A stretch of DNA of 64,000 nucleotides from Aquilaria yunnanensis (GCA_039654915.1 CM077599.1:84777001-84841000); one strand, 5' to 3'; numbered from the stretch's first letter, positions 48,167-61,652 are shown. Notes: generated by a model not told the origin, from the letters alone. Made by a program: numbers and translations.

Positions 48167-51048
48167 AAAAATCACGTTGCTACAGTATTAGAACAAGCTA
48201 AGGATGTTCGTTTGGTACTTGTTAGTATGTTAGTTTTTTTTTTTTTTGTGTTTTTGGACCGTTTCTATCAGTATATAGACTTGAATACTAAATATGTCCA
48301 GGATATTCAAGAAAGATTTCTTTACATTATGGTATCATCGGAACTAAAAAATATATAAGGTCTACAACTGAGTCAAACATCCCCTGCTCCTTAGTGTTAT
48401 ATTTAATTAGTAGATACTGTATAACTTACAATTAATAAAAATGACCTTTTATCAAAATGAAAAGAAAAGAACAAGCTAAGAATTAGAAATAAGTATGTTA
48501 CTTTTGCATAGTAAGTTAGGATGATAACACCATACTTTGAGTAATCTAGGTGCTCAATGTGGCATTAAAAAATGTATTATTATTATTATTATTGTCGCTG
48601 TTGTTGTTGTTGTTAGAGTAATTTTCTCATCAATAAATTAATTTTTTACTATATAACATTTATTTTTTTCTATATATTTCATTTTTTTTATGTTTTTTAT
48701 ATAAGAAGTATTTCCTTTCATATATATTTTATTCATGTTTGGAAAATTATGATAAAAAAAATTAGAATACATATAAAAGGTGAAAAAATTATATTTAATA
48801 TATTTCATCTTAAATAGTATTCTAATATTTTATTTTATGAAAGCGATAACGGTATGTAACGTGATGTATCATGCCATATACATACAATTTACTAAGTGTC
48901 ATATGCTTAGCAGTAGTGATATGTAATACTTTGCTCTCATTTAACATGCCAATTATGAAGGGCAATATCTCCAAGCATGACTACCGTTCCCAACTTATGA
49001 AACAATTTTGCCAATTTGCATTACCTGATCTAGATCTGAAAAACCTTTGCTGTATATCCAAACAAGCTTCAAATAAGCAATTAAGATCTTCCCATTAGAA
49101 TCATCTTCAACAACTTTCTCACCTAGTCATCCATTATCCCAACTGTCTTCTACTCCTTTCCACTTCTCGATTCTTATTCATTGGCGAGCTCAACCCATCC
49201 AACAAGATTCGGCCCTTTGTGTTATCCCTCTCCCTCAACTATAAGCATTATGTTGTTCGAAGGTAGAGGTAGTAACAGATGGTTGACACAAAGGGAGTGA
49301 AGAAGGAGCTAGCCCCTAACTAATGATAATAAGCAAGGTTATCAAAATTTTGAGCTAAAACTTAGAATTTTATAAAATGGGAAAAATGATATGATTATAT
49401 TCTACGATTATGGTTCCAATTTTGATACGATTCTATGATTATGATTCATAGCAAACAAAAAACAATTTTATATGAAATCTTGATAACAAAGGTTTTAGTA
49501 AAACCTTTTTTTACATCCTCATCTTTTTACTTTTTTTTTTCCAAAAAATCCCTAATGTGTCTATACATGCACACAAACACAAGAATAAACAAATTTGTGC
49601 AAATAATGTCAAAAGTACAAAAATTAATTCACTTGGATGTACATCCAAGTTTCTATGTTTATTATGAGCATTTGTATCTATTTTATATTTATATTTATCT
49701 ATAAAAATATAACTTGACACAATAGAAGAAAAACAAAAAAATCTAAAAGTGAATAAACTAAATAATAATAAATAAGGAAAAAAATAAAATAGCTAAATGA
49801 TAAAAATTTAATGGAGAGAAAATAAAAATAAAATTCAATATAAGTTTGTATATATGTCTTACATAAATTTTACATATCTTTAAATTTTTTATACATATAA
49901 CTAATTCATATATATTTGATATCTAATTTGTACATATCTGTCAACATATCAAAGACATCTTCTCTATGCATAAAAGCATTCCATGAAATATACTAATTAA
50001 TGCAAAATTGATAATTAAATTTGAACTGGTAGTTTAGGTTTCAAGTGCTACTGTTGTTGGTTGGCTTTTAAATAGAGATGACCCTATAAATAGAAGAAAA
50101 ATTGTAACCATCTTTCTTATAGAAAGAGTAAACACTAGATGTCATGCCCATGTTGCCTAGTGGATGTTAGGCTTTACCTTAATCAAAGTTATTTACTGCT
50201 TCGAATTCTCTATGAATACATATAGGAAATAATAGAAATTGTGTCATTACATGTAAAGACAAACAAATATTTGTTTGATAAAAAGCTATTCTCACACAAC
50301 TGATCTTACCAATGCTATTTTATCTTATTGCTAATAACCTCCAATAGTACAGTTCCTATAACTAAAAGAATAGCAATGAGAGGGAAAATTTTACTCAAAA
50401 ATTAATTGATAAGTAGCTATTACTTTCAGATAAAGTAACTAGGTGAATGTTGTTTTTTTCATATCAAAATACTAACTCCACACCACGAACAACAAATAGA
50501 AACCACAACTGCTTCTCTATGAGAACAACAACTTCCATGGTTATATATACCAAATAGGATTAATCAACCACCCCCCATTTTTAGTCCACTCCCACCATGG
50601 TTTGTTGGCCCAATTCAATGCAACATCCATCAAATTAGCGCAAATGCTAGTCTTATCAGCCCTTACTTTCATCTACAACTCATTATCCTCCTCGCACATG
50701 CCTCTATAATCCTTCTTCTAAATGCCACATTAAACCATCACACATAAATCATGGACACTTACACCTCCATCAACAACACAATCTCTAAACAAAAGGAATC
50801 CATGCTAATTATGATGTTGGAAAATCAATCATGATGTTAGCATGCAATGCCACTTGCCAACTAATCTATCTCTTCTGTCGGGTTCCTTCCATGTTGTTGA
50901 TTATGTGAAACTATGAACCGCCAATACTTGATACCTACATTGTGACACCAAATAAACTTATTGGTACATTCTATTAGATTTTACCTAATAAATAAAAATT
51001 TGACATTTCATCTTTCCCTAGCATTTTGCACTTAGTATATAAGGCCTC
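48167..51048. other. AT-rich intergenic region
   Basis: No gene or RNA recognised. A compound microsatellite of ATT and GTT repeats lies at about 48576-48615. The remainder is AT-rich with short ORFs lacking motifs. Confidence 0.4.
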
Positions 51049-51655
51049 TATAACGACCCAGCCTCTATACTCACACTACATGGACTATCTATAAGAAAAA
51101 AGATAAGTGCTGGGAACTTATGCTCTAAAGCTTAAGCGTAGGCTTCCCGTATTTCTCCCATGTGGATATGGTATCACAATGGTATCAAAGCCGACCCGGG
51201 ACCGCGATAATGTGGCATAGTAGGTGTGCACATACATTGTTCACGGGGCTAATCTTGGATTAAAGAAGTTACTTAGTCAGGCTAAGTAATTCAATTAGAA
51301 AGATTACTAGTCTAAAGGACCAAGTAATTTGAGTAACCCCAATGAAGATGTTGGGTACATAAGGGGGGAGTTTGTAACACCCTTATATCCCACATGGGAG
51401 AAATATAGGAAGCCTTATATGGATATATAGGCTTAAGTTTTAAAATATAAACACTTAGCACTTAGCTTTTTCCTAAGAATATCATATGTGGTATAAACAT
51501 GTGTTTTGTGAACCGGTTCTGGATTTGGGTCATTACAGATGGTATCAGAGCTAACCTAGGACCGTGATGATGTGGTATACTTTGTGTGCACAATTGCACA
51601 CCCAATGGTTAGTCAATAAACAAAAGTAGGGATAAAAAATGCCATAATGCTATAA
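51049..51655 (+). mobile_element. TRIM-type miniature retrotransposon, rearranged, with an inverted left LTR
   Basis: A direct LTR (51373-51537, TGTAACACCC to ATTACA) is preceded by a polypurine tract AAGGGGGGAG (51361-51370). A primer-binding site TGGTATCAGAGC (51540-51551), complementary to initiator tRNA-Met, follows it. An internal segment with its own site TGGTATCAAAGCC (51180-51192) lies at 51180-51372, and a second copy of the internal start follows 51540. The segment 51049-51179, left of the first internal region, aligns to the LTR only as reverse complement. No coding capacity. Confidence 0.75.
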
Positions 51656-51822
51656 ATTTCCCCACGGGTATAATTAAAGAAACAACATAATAATAGATGA
51701 ACTTGCAATTATCATAAATTCTTAATGTACAATAACACACCCAATGGTTAGTCAACAAACAAAAATAAGGATAGAAAATCCCACAATGCTATAAATTTCT
51801 ACATAGGTATAGTTGAAACATG
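51598..51822 (+). repeat. Diverged direct repeat, about 138-bp period
   Basis: CACACCCAATGGTTAGTCAA followed by similar sequence through ATGCTATAAATTTC occurs at about 51598 and again at about 51736, with scattered substitutions. Confidence 0.7.
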
Positions 51823-52087
51823 TAAAAGATCAACCTAAGTGCAAAACAACATGTGTAAGTATGCCATTTGAATTAGGAGAGCAACAATAAGGCGTATGTC
51901 CTCATGCTTAGTATGATGTAATTGCAACATTTTAAACCATTATACACAATGTGAAATAAAAACACAAATGTGGGAACCAAAACTGACATTAAACCCTTAC
52001 ACTGACTACACAAATGAAAGATTGTAGCATGCATATATTCATGTTGAAAAGCTACTGTGATTAATATAGTCTTGTAGCAGATAAATG
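51823..52087. other. Intergenic spacer
   Basis: AT-rich sequence; a 102-codon minus-strand ORF overlapping it has no recognisable motif. Nothing else seen. Confidence 0.35.
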
Positions 52088-52351
52088 CTACACAACTAAA
52101 AAAACATACACTTTCTAATGGCCAAATTTCCAACGGCCAACATGAAGAGCCGTTGGAAAAAGGAAGCCTATTTTCCAACAACTAACACATTAGAAATTTA
52201 TATCAACATTATTTCCAACGGCCTAGTAATTGAAAATTTTCAATGCATTAGACTGTTGGAAATTTCAAAATTTCAAGCTTGTAATATGTTGATTGTTAGA
52301 AATTTTCAACTCGAAAACCCATTGGAAATATATTTTACAAATATTTATAAT

Positions 52352-52747
52352 GGTAAATTCTGCCAAAAGTCCTTAAACTATATTTAATATTGCTAATACA
52401 TCCCTAAACTATCAAATGTTGCTCAATCGTCCCTAACTATATTCAGTATTACTTAATCATTCTGCCGTCTATCTTACCGTTAATGATTGATAGAAAAGTG
52501 ATGCCACATCAGCAACCATGTCATTTTTCCATACCACATCAGTAACCATATCATTTTTCTATCCAACCTTAACAGTTGTGATAGATGATAGGATGATTAA
52601 GTAACACTAGATATAATTTAGAGACGGTTAAGTAACATTTGATAGTTTAGGGATGAATTAGCAACATTGGATATAGTTTTGGGATGACCAGTGGAATTGA
52701 ATTAGCAACATTGGATATAGTTTTGGGATGACCAGTGGAATTTACCC
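52352..52747. mobile_element. Mutator-type MITE with long inverted repeats
   Basis: The arms GGTAAATTCTGCC...ACTATCAAATGTTGCT and, inverted, GGGTAAATTCCACTGG...ACTATCAAATGTTACT are over 100 bp long. Flanks are the 10-bp duplication TATTTATAAT (52342-52351 and 52748-52757). A tandem duplication of about 50 bp ending GATGACCAGTGGAATT lies at the right end. Confidence 0.8.
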
Positions 52748-52819
52748 TATTTATAATATATTTTACACATCTTTATAATATATTTTGACTAAAAATATCA
52801 AAAAATATAAAAAAATGAA

Positions 52820-52845
52820 TGTGTGTGTGTGTGTGTGTGTGTTAG
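52820..52845. repeat. (TG)n microsatellite
   Basis: About 12 uninterrupted TG units. Confidence 0.95.
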
Positions 52846-52902
52846 AATGTGTCATATAATAATATATTAGAATGTGTCATATGTATCATAATATATTATA
52901 TA

Positions 52903-53122
52903 CTACTTCCATCCCATATTCTTTGTACTATTTGACTTTTTTACATAGTTTGACTTGAATTTATTTATATTAGTATTTGTTAGAAAAAATTTAAAAAATA
53001 TGTTTAGAAACTATATGTCTTGATTTATCATTCTTATATAAAGGTTCTTCATTTATATACAAAAATTTTGAAAATAAAAAATCATAGATTAATTACTGAA
53101 AAGTGAATGATACAAAGAATTT

Positions 53123-53125
<3 letters not shown>
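52903..53125. mobile_element. Stowaway-like MITE, copy 1
   Basis: About 85-90% similar to the element at 55904-56134, including CCCATATTCTTT, AAACTATATGTCTTGATTTATCATTCTTATATAAAGGTT and AATTACTGAAAAGTGAATG. The right end is decayed and runs into an AAT/ATT microsatellite. Confidence 0.75.

Positions 53126-53127
<2 letters not shown>

Positions 53128-53176
<49 letters not shown>
53128..53176. repeat. AAT/ATT microsatellite, left part
   Basis: AAT units change to ATT units. The array is interrupted by the CACTA-like element and resumes at 54141. Confidence 0.9.
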
Positions 53177-54136
53177 CACTCCAAGAAAAAAGCAAAAAAT
53201 TGACCAACAAATTGGTTACTAATCGGTAACTATTTTACTTTTTGGTGATTGAAAAAGTCGGTCACCAATTGGCCACTAAATCCTTGGTCACACCAATGCT
53301 AATGACTGAAAAAATCGGTCACCAAATTAATTACAATACTGAATACTCATCTCATCTCTTTGATTTCTATTTTTCTAGGATTTTCATTGGATTTTCCTTT
53401 TAAAAAGTCTTTTATTCACTAATTTTTAGTTATGATAAAGTTTCATGTAAGTTCTTTGAAGACTCTTAACTCAATTTTGTAGAAAATTGAAGATGTTTGC
53501 TACACCGTTTAAATTACTATGTCTCTGCAACTTCAACTTTAAATCACTCCATACTCTTTATCCTCCCTGAAAGTACACTTATCAGCTTTTTTTAACCAAA
53601 CAAAAAGAGCAACTCTAATCTAACATCATCTTCTCCACCACCCCCCACTTCATCAAAATTGGATAGCTTACTCGTCCAACTTTGCCTTCTAAGTATCAAT
53701 CTTTGGCACATCATTCTCCAGTTACTTTCACCAGCTGGTCTTCTCACGCTTCATTAACAGTAGTGAGAAACTATAGTGTGAAAAGGGAAAAGATTAGTGA
53801 AAGTTATAATGTAGAGAGAGGCAAGATTGGTGAGAATGGCGAAAGCCCCAATTTTAATTTATATGGGAGAGGTATGTGAAATTTGATTAGTTGGATTAAT
53901 TCTCATGGATTGCCAACATAGAAGCTTTTTGGTGACCAAATAAAGTTGGTCACTAGGTTGGTCATTATAGTGACCAGTTATTAACAGCCTAGTGACCAAC
54001 CTTAGTGACCAAAACTCATACGGCCACTAATCGGTCGGTCTCTTTGTTGAGAAAACCACTGCACTTTTTGCTGATCGATTTGGTGACCAAAAGCTTATTG
54101 ATCGCTTAATCGGTCATTAAAATCAAGTTCTGTTAT

Positions 54137-54140
<4 letters not shown>
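53177..54140. mobile_element. CACTA-like element nested in a microsatellite
   Basis: It begins CACTCCAAGAAAAAAGC and ends, inverted, CACTATAACAGAACTTG. Both arms are rich in TTGGTCACC / GGTGACCAA motifs. Flanks are ATT and TTA within a TTA microsatellite, so the exact duplication cannot be read. It carries a 65-codon ORF of no known type. Confidence 0.6.

Positions 54141-54186
<46 letters not shown>
54141..54186. repeat. (TTA)n microsatellite, right part
   Basis: About 15 TTA units directly after the nested element. Confidence 0.9.
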
Positions 54187-55513
54187 GTATCCTATAAAAA
54201 CCCTAACCTAACTCATATAAAAGACTTCATCTATCAGACCTCCCCCACTTTCTGCCTTAACCTCGCCGTTCTCACTCACCTCACCGTCTCTTTACCCTAA
54301 CCTAGCTGTTCCACTGTTCACCTTGCCATTCCGTCGTTCTCCTTGCTCAGTCTTGCAATTCCTCATTGTCGTTTACTGTTTTGCCTCCTTAACCTCGTAA
54401 TTCCCCACCACTGTTTGCCGTTTCACTCTTCAGCCTCGCAATTCATCGGCAACGTTATTATTATTAAATATATGATATATTGTTATTATGATATTATTGT
54501 TATTATTGTTGTTATTATTATTATTATAAGTATATATCCCATACAAGCTCAGCCCATAAAAACCTTAACCTAAATCATATAAAAGCCCTCATCTTTCAAC
54601 CCTCCTTCATGGGCTCCACTCTTTGCCCTAACTTGTCATCTTCCTCACTTCTCCCTCTTATCTCTGGTCTCTTTACCTTCACCTACAACCTACCTGCCCC
54701 ACTTTCTGCCCTAACCTCGCCATTCTCCCTCGCTCAATTAGTTACTCGCCTTACCTTCTCCTCACCCTAACCTAGCTATTTCGCCATTCACCTCATTGGA
54801 TCACTTCTCTACTCTGCCATTCTCCATCCTCAACCTCACGATTCCTTGCTGTCATTCACCATTTCGCCTCTTCCGCCTTGGCCCTCGGTCATCTATCCTC
54901 GATCATCAAACCGATCTGCTTCCACCATTTAGATCTGATTTGTGATAATTTTCAATTTTTGTGAGTTTGTGAATTGTTGTGAAATTTTTGCATTATTGTG
55001 AATTTTTGAATTGTTGTGAAATTTTTGAATTTTTGAATTGTTGTGAGATTTTTTTACTTTTGAGTGATTTTTTTAGTTATTGTGAATTTAGTGATTTTCA
55101 ATTAATAGAAAAATATAATTTTAGTACACATGTCTTTGTAATAATACAAAATATAACTTTTGGGATTCTGCATTTTTTTAAATATCAAATTGTAGTAATA
55201 TATAATATATATTATCATAAATTATTTATATATTTTTTATTTTAAAAAAAATACTTTCCAATGGCCTAAGCCATTGGAATTTTCCACTAACTAAGCTGTT
55301 GAAAAACGTTCAGCCATTACAAATAATTCTCCTTAAGTTAGGTTGTTGGAAAATAATCTATTGGTAAAACTAGCGACTAACCCATTGGCTGTTGAAAATT
55401 TTTTTTCCCCTGGTTTTCCAATGTGTTTGTTTCTTCACATTGAAAAATCTAATTTTCCAACTCGAGGCTGTTAGAAAAGGCTATTAAAAATTGACATTTT
55501 TTTAGTAGTGCTA

Positions 55514-55903
55514 GAGTTTTGAAGTCTATATATTCTTTGTATTTTTTTACATATGAAGGATTTGAGATAGATAATAGTGAGCAAGGTTGTTTCTTCCTTT
55601 GCATGCTCAAAATTGAGAATAGAATACCCACAAATGTCAAGAGGTATAGCACTTTGCTAAAAAGAGAGAAGATGAACACAAACAAAAGCACAGAAAAATT
55701 TCCTATAGAAGGTTCAACGACATAAGAAGGCAGCGGAAAGGGCAGCTTATAGCAGAATTCAGGAAGAATAGTTTTTGGTGATAAACAAACCAATTCCATT
55801 TTTTATAAGATGGCTGCTGCACAATAACAACTATAGGAAACAATATATCTTGCGTAAAATTACATCATTTTTTTTAATAGAATAAAGGAAATACGAAAAC
55901 ATA
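55514..55903. other. Intergenic spacer right of the CACTA element
   Basis: Short overlapping ORFs on both strands without motifs; no gene recognised. Confidence 0.35.
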
Positions 55904-56134
55904 CTACCCCGTCCCATATTCTTTACACCATTTAATTTTTTTTCATAGTTTAATTTAAATTTATTCATATTAGTATTTGTTAAAAAAATTAAAAAAATAT
56001 ATTTAGAAACTATATGTCTTGATTTATCATTCTTATATAAAGGTTATTCATTTATATACTAAAATGTTGAAAATAAAAAATTATCGATTAATTACTGAAA
56101 AGTGAATGGTGCAAAGAATTTGGAACGAAGAGAA
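55904..56134. mobile_element. Stowaway-like MITE, copy 2
   Basis: The 231-bp element begins CTACCCCGTCCCATATTCTTT and ends, inverted, TTCTCTTCGTTCCAAATTCTTT, with TA on both sides. This fits a Tc1/mariner-derived MITE. It is nearly identical to copy 1 inside the CACTA element. Confidence 0.8.
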
Positions 56135-58184
56135 TAATTAAATAACTTATTTTTCAACTATCTATCTTCTTTGACTACCTGTACGCAATAATTTTAGAAT
56201 TGAAATCCAACTAACTGAATATAAATATAAATGAAAAATTCTTCAAGTAAAATAACATCACTTTTTAACATAATTAAAACATCGTAATAACAATGAACAA
56301 CTAAAATTATACGCTATCTACAGTAAAAAAGGAATAAAGAAGAATCAACGTTTAGATGAAAAACTAATAACTAGCTCTCTTCTCCCAGCAACAGTAGCCT
56401 GTCCACAACAGTAGCCTGTCCACGCCCTTTATTTATAGGAAGCCATGCACATGCTTATCCTCTGCTTTTCACGCCTGTTAATCTGATTTTACTGCTTCCT
56501 TAAGCCTCCGCTTGCCTAATCAGCCTCCTCCTCCTGAAAAACACCATGTAAGTCCACACATAACTCCTCATCCTTCCACTCACTGACACGTTATCTTCCT
56601 CTCCACCAATTACACACACATAGCTCCATGGAAGAAGCATTCACCGTGTAAAAGAAATCAACTGCAACTATTGCACATATGTGTAATGATTACAGTGGCA
56701 TTTAATGCCGAAGCAAACTTGACATCTGTTTGACCTACCTTCACTGGAATGAAACGGAACAGGCCAAAATGAAAGATCGAAGCGTCTCATGCCTCCAGTT
56801 ATAATAGAGAAAAGTAATGTGGGTGACAATGGATATTAACCCAATCAAGGAACAAAGATTTTCTCTTCAACCCCCACTTTCCCACAATCCAAATGTATCC
56901 ACATAAATTCCTGAAATTCCATACACAATTTTACATATAAATATCCAAACGAAACTTACTACAATAACTTACTACCATAACTGCTGGACGGAGCAAAAAA
57001 TAAAAAAACAAAGAAAACAACTTCTCAGATGAACTACACGCATAATGATGTGAATCGAACAACTCTAACATTTAGTACCTGAACAACCAATCCGGACAAT
57101 TTGAGTACTTCTCCTGTAATTATGTTATGCAAATTGGGACAGGTGGCATCAACCTACCCATGAGTAACATATGTATTGGAAAACAGCGACTCTTAAGTCT
57201 TAAATGCAAAGAACCAAAAAAAAAAAAAAAACTAAGGACAAAGCTGATCACTATACCATAATGCAAAACATGCTTGTCAGAACGATATCAACGTCTTGTG
57301 CTTTAGTATATAAATATAGATATATAGATGTTTGTCTATTGAAAGACTAAAACTTTTACGAAAATTAAATAACAAAATTGCAGAGACTATGTTATAAGTA
57401 GATTTTTAATAAAAAAGGAACAAAAATTGACATTGTAGCCTACAAATTAAAGCAGTAGCTGTTACTAATCTACACTATAAATTGTTCTTATCAATTACCT
57501 TATGAAATTGGATTTCATCCCCTTTCCCTTTTTAGCTACTGTCTCCCTCTCACAATATTTAGCTTTTATTTCTTTATATATATATATATATATATATAAG
57601 AGAAATTGATAAAATAAAAAAAAGTAAAGGTAGGGCTTATTAAAAAAGACACATACTAGTCTCTTATTTAGAAAAGTACATGCACGAATTCTATATAAAA
57701 AATAAATAAAATAATAATTTTATATTAAAAGAAGAAAGTAAAAAATAGAAAATTTTTAATTTGCATACATTATCAAAAGAAATAGATTTTAAGAGACAGA
57801 TGGAGTATTTTTTTTTTAACTAGAATTGTAGTAGAATTCTAGTCTACAAATAAAAATATTAGTAATGGTTTCTTTTGACAGGAAAATAATACGGAACTAA
57901 TGGATGTATTCCTGTTAGAATTGATTTCGTTCTCCATTACCTTTTGCAGCCATATATATATATATATATATATATATTGAAACTGAGTTGAATGCAAACT
58001 GGTTGATGTCCTAATCCTTTTGCCCTCTAAAACGTTAATGGTGAGAGTTCCAGCACAATGGATGCGAATTGGTTCCAAGCTCTCCATCAGCTACCTCATT
58101 TCTACTTTTTTTGGAAGAACGATTATGTAAACGTGAAAGCAATAAACAATAAATGATGTTTGTTAGAATAGTACTCGCACAATA
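56135..58184. other. AT-rich intergenic region
   Basis: No gene recognised. It holds (TA)n microsatellites at 57575-57598 and 57952-57976, and a short tandem repeat of an AACAGTAGCCTGTCCAC unit at about 56388-56423. Confidence 0.4.
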
Positions 58185-58192
58185 ACCTGTAC

Positions 58193-59042
58193 TAAGGATG
58201 AGTATGGATCAGTTTGAGTTGGTTTTCTGGTAAAACTGAACTAACTTGAAACAGGTTTGGTTTTAAAATTTTTTTATCCAACTCGAGAACCAAGAACCAA
58301 AAAACCCAGAACCATGGTTTTGGGTTTTTTATTCTAGTTCTCGAGTTTATCGGTTTATATAATATACCTATAAGAACATTTAAATTCAATCAAATTGCAT
58401 TCACAATTAGTTTATAAAATATTTAACATAATACATAACTAAATCCATATTTAAGTACATACGTTCTTAATAATATTCAAAGAGTTTCACATGCTGTTAT
58501 ATAATGCAATAAGAAGACAAATGTATCTAGTTGTATGCAATTTCACAAAATACCTTTGCAAATTTTGGAAGATTACTGATTAAATACTTTATCTCATTTC
58601 TTTTATCTGTACAAAGAAAACAATATTCAATCTTATACATATCCGCTTGCTACTTAAACCAAACCAACCTCTATGTCATTGTAATTTCTTACAATATAAA
58701 AACATAACAATTTCCTATCCCCTGTTCTAATTTAGATTCAAGATTAGGAACATTAGTTTTAGGATTTAATATAAAAGACTAAAACACTCTCACAATTCTT
58801 TATTTTTTCAATACATAAATGTATGAATAATTTAGTAATATCATAACTTTGGTTCGGTTCCACCTCAGGTTGATTCCATGTGAAACCAAAATCAACCTAA
58901 AAACTGTTGGTTCTCACATATATTGAACCAACCCGTGAACCATGGTCAATTTTTACCCTACCCAACCCAACCCAACCCAACTTAACGTAATAGAGGTGGT
59001 TTGGGTTGGATTTTAATCTTACCCAACTTATGCTCACCCTTA
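58193..59042. mobile_element. Non-autonomous hAT element, 850 bp
   Basis: Terminal repeats TAAGGATGAGTATGG and, inverted, TAAGGGTGAGCATAAG are flanked by a perfect 8-bp duplication ACCTGTAC (58185-58192 and 59043-59050). The left arm is rich in GGTT and the right arm in CCCAACC and AACC, so the arms mirror each other. No transposase gene. Confidence 0.92.
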
Positions 59043-59050
59043 ACCTGTAC

Positions 59051-59423
59051 CAATAACATTTATATAACTTTCATACATTAGTAGGTTGGTGGAGTATGTA
59101 ATGTTGATAAAATGAAGGTGATGGAAAGCAATGGTTCTTTGTGGGTAGGAGTTACTGGCTAGTAATTCGATAATCTAGGAAAAAAGGTAACATTATGAGA
59201 GGATTTACTAATAGATTTTATTCTTTTAGGATTTTACAAATATAAAATAACTACTTGGTTAAAAAAGGTAAAATTAGATTCTGATGTTATCTAAAGCCAT
59301 AAGTAAAATGAGAAATTGCTAGGTGTTACCCTGAGATTATTTGAGTTTGTCATATTTTAGCACCGAGAAAAGTTTCAAACTTTTTAAGCATGTAAAAATA
59401 CTATCAGCAGATTTCTTTTGGTA
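59051..59423. other. Intergenic spacer
   Basis: AT-rich, nothing recognisable. Confidence 0.35.
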
Positions 59424-59432
59424 AAAAATTTA

Positions 59433-61652
59433 GGGAAATTTTCAAAAACCCCATTAGGGTTTGCTTTAACCTACATGGTTACGAGTGTGCAATATGTTTA
59501 AAACCATGCTCTAGCCAAAAGTACAAGGTTCACTTTTTATAGCAAGGGAGAGTGGGTGTTGATCTCATGAGGATTGTAGATTGAATTAAACAACTACCAC
59601 TATTTTCACAATCAACTTTAGCTAAATCAACTAATACTTGAACAGCTCTACTCAAATTTATCAACTACTTCAACTAAGAACCTAAAGTTTTCAAATCTTA
59701 AACTAGCACTTAAGCACTAAACTTAAACAACAACTCATACTTCCTATGGTTTTCATTACTTGACTAGGTTTAGTTGGAGAATCAATCCTAGGTTTGAGCT
59801 TTTTCTACTTATTGGTGATGTGTTTCCTTTGATTTCTTGCTCTCCCAAGCTACGAAACTCTCTCTCTCTAACCTAAGGTAGTAATGATCTCCATCATTAA
59901 TACTATCATAGGAAAAGGTATTAACAAGATCTATTTACCGTTACCTTAACAATTGAGACAAGTCTCCCAACTATGCCTATAATCACTACCTTTCTTGCTT
60001 AGGTTTATTTCTTCTTTTATTCCCAAGCATAAAGTTGAATCTATAGCATCAATTGATTATGGCCATCAACTGATCAAGCAACAATTCAGCATAAGGCAAG
60101 AGATGAACAAATATTAAAGAGGAAAACTAAACGCTTATTCATGTATTCAACCAACAAAACCATTATCAAGTAATTACAATCATAAAAAGTGTAAAACAAA
60201 CTACTTCATGGCTAGATGAAGAACAAACATTATTCTTGAATTCAACAAGTTTTCACCAATGAAAAGAAGAAAAAATAGGAAGGAATGAACCAAGAAACTC
60301 TTATAGACATAATGACTTGATTTTCAAGGCAACTCCTAACTCATCATTCAAAATCTAAAAATTCCAAGATGAAGAATACAAGAATCCTCAAAAACAAGTT
60401 CTAAGTCTCTCCAAAAAGGCTACAAGAGAATATAATGCAAAACATAAGCTAAAATAAGATTCAAATATAAGGTTGATCCTTATCTTCTTCCATCTTCCCC
60501 AAATGCTTAAATAACAAACCTGGTAAGTGAGGAAAGTGGCCCTAAAACTCATAAAACACCTCTTAGAAAATATAGTCCCCTTCTTGCCTAGATACAAAGT
60601 GTGATCGCACTTCTCAGAGTACAGTCGCACATTTGTGTGCTCTAGAAAAAGTGCAATCGCATTTACTGGGGTGTAGTCACACTCAAACTCCTTGAGTTAA
60701 CTTTGCTCAAACTGAAGTGTGATTGTACCTTGAAATGTGCATTTCACTTTTCTTTCTTCTAGCTCATTTTTGCCGTGTGTCTATCACTACACTTACGTCT
60801 CTTTTTAACTCAGTCAACTCACCAGTTAAAAAAAAAAAAAGAGAAAAAGTCTACATTATCCTTCTAACTTAATTTTTATGAACCCAAGTACCTAAACCTT
60901 TTAGATTTAACAAAATAATTTCAAAGCTTTGATTACTTTCACACACTCTTAAAGCTATAAATCAGAACCCACAACTACACCATTTTCTTACAATAACCCA
61001 CAACTCTCTAATGGCTTGTTCTTTCTTTTTCTTTTCCATTTTCTTATCAAATAAAACCCACCTAAGCTCTTCTTCCTCAACCTTCACATTCCCTCATGGG
61101 CTACCTCTCTTGCAACGCCCACTCTACTATCATCATCTATGACCTTACAATTGGGACCACTGCCACAACCCTACCAAAATCGTCTTGGCCACTACCCACC
61201 ATTTTATTGCTAACAACTTCCTTAGTAAAGGTAGCCATGACTTTTTACAAGGCCATTCTCAACGATAGCAAGCTCATCACCATTGTGAAAAGAATCACTA
61301 GCACTATCATGCATAGTAGAAGCAACTGTAGGGTAGCTACAATAGTCTGACAAATGCAAAAATTAAGATCATGTTCCAAGTTAAGAACCCTTGTATCGTC
61401 AATCTTGGGAACAACGGCACAAATGATGTCACTTATAACTAATTGGCAAAGATGCTTATTCTATTAGATCCAAAATGTCTAGGTGCTGGGGCTTAAAAAA
61501 CATAAAATAGAAAGGTAGTGTAGGCCTTTTATCTGTTTCTCATAACTGATGAGCTAACTAAGTTGGTAAATAAGGGGGTAATTTTAGGTTTTTGAATAAT
61601 ATGAAGAAAGTGTAGGTTATGGAAAACCCCTAGGGGTTATTGTAAAATTCCT
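59433..61652. mobile_element. Mutator-like element (MULE), 2.2 kb, no visible transposase
   Basis: The ends are GGGAAATTTTCAAAAACCCC and, inverted, AGGAATTTTACAATAACCCC. TIR similarity extends to AACCTACA about 40-45 bp in. Flanks are a perfect 9-bp duplication AAAAATTTA (59424-59432 and 61653-61661), diagnostic of MULEs. The interior has no MuDR transposase. A stretch at about 61010-61370 has gene-like composition with an 84-codon ORF and could be captured host sequence (Pack-MULE), but I do not recognise the source. Confidence 0.85.

Larger units (their letters stand above)
52091..55510. mobile_element. CACTA (En/Spm) element, non-autonomous, carrying nested insertions
   Basis: Left end CACAACTAAAAAAAC and inverted right end CACTACTAAAAAAATG are flanked by the 3-bp duplication CTA (52088-52090 and 55511-55513). 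Subterminal arms carry many copies of TTTCCAACGGCC and TTTCCAATGGCC in both orientations, as CACTA subterminal repeats do. No transposase is visible. Inside are a MULE-type MITE, a Stowaway-like MITE and a second CACTA-like element. Confidence 0.85.

Noticed and set aside
61096..61350. 84-codon ORF considered as a dirigent-like gene fragment
   Set aside because: Resemblance was only Thr/Ser richness; no conserved motif could be matched. Left as possible captured sequence.
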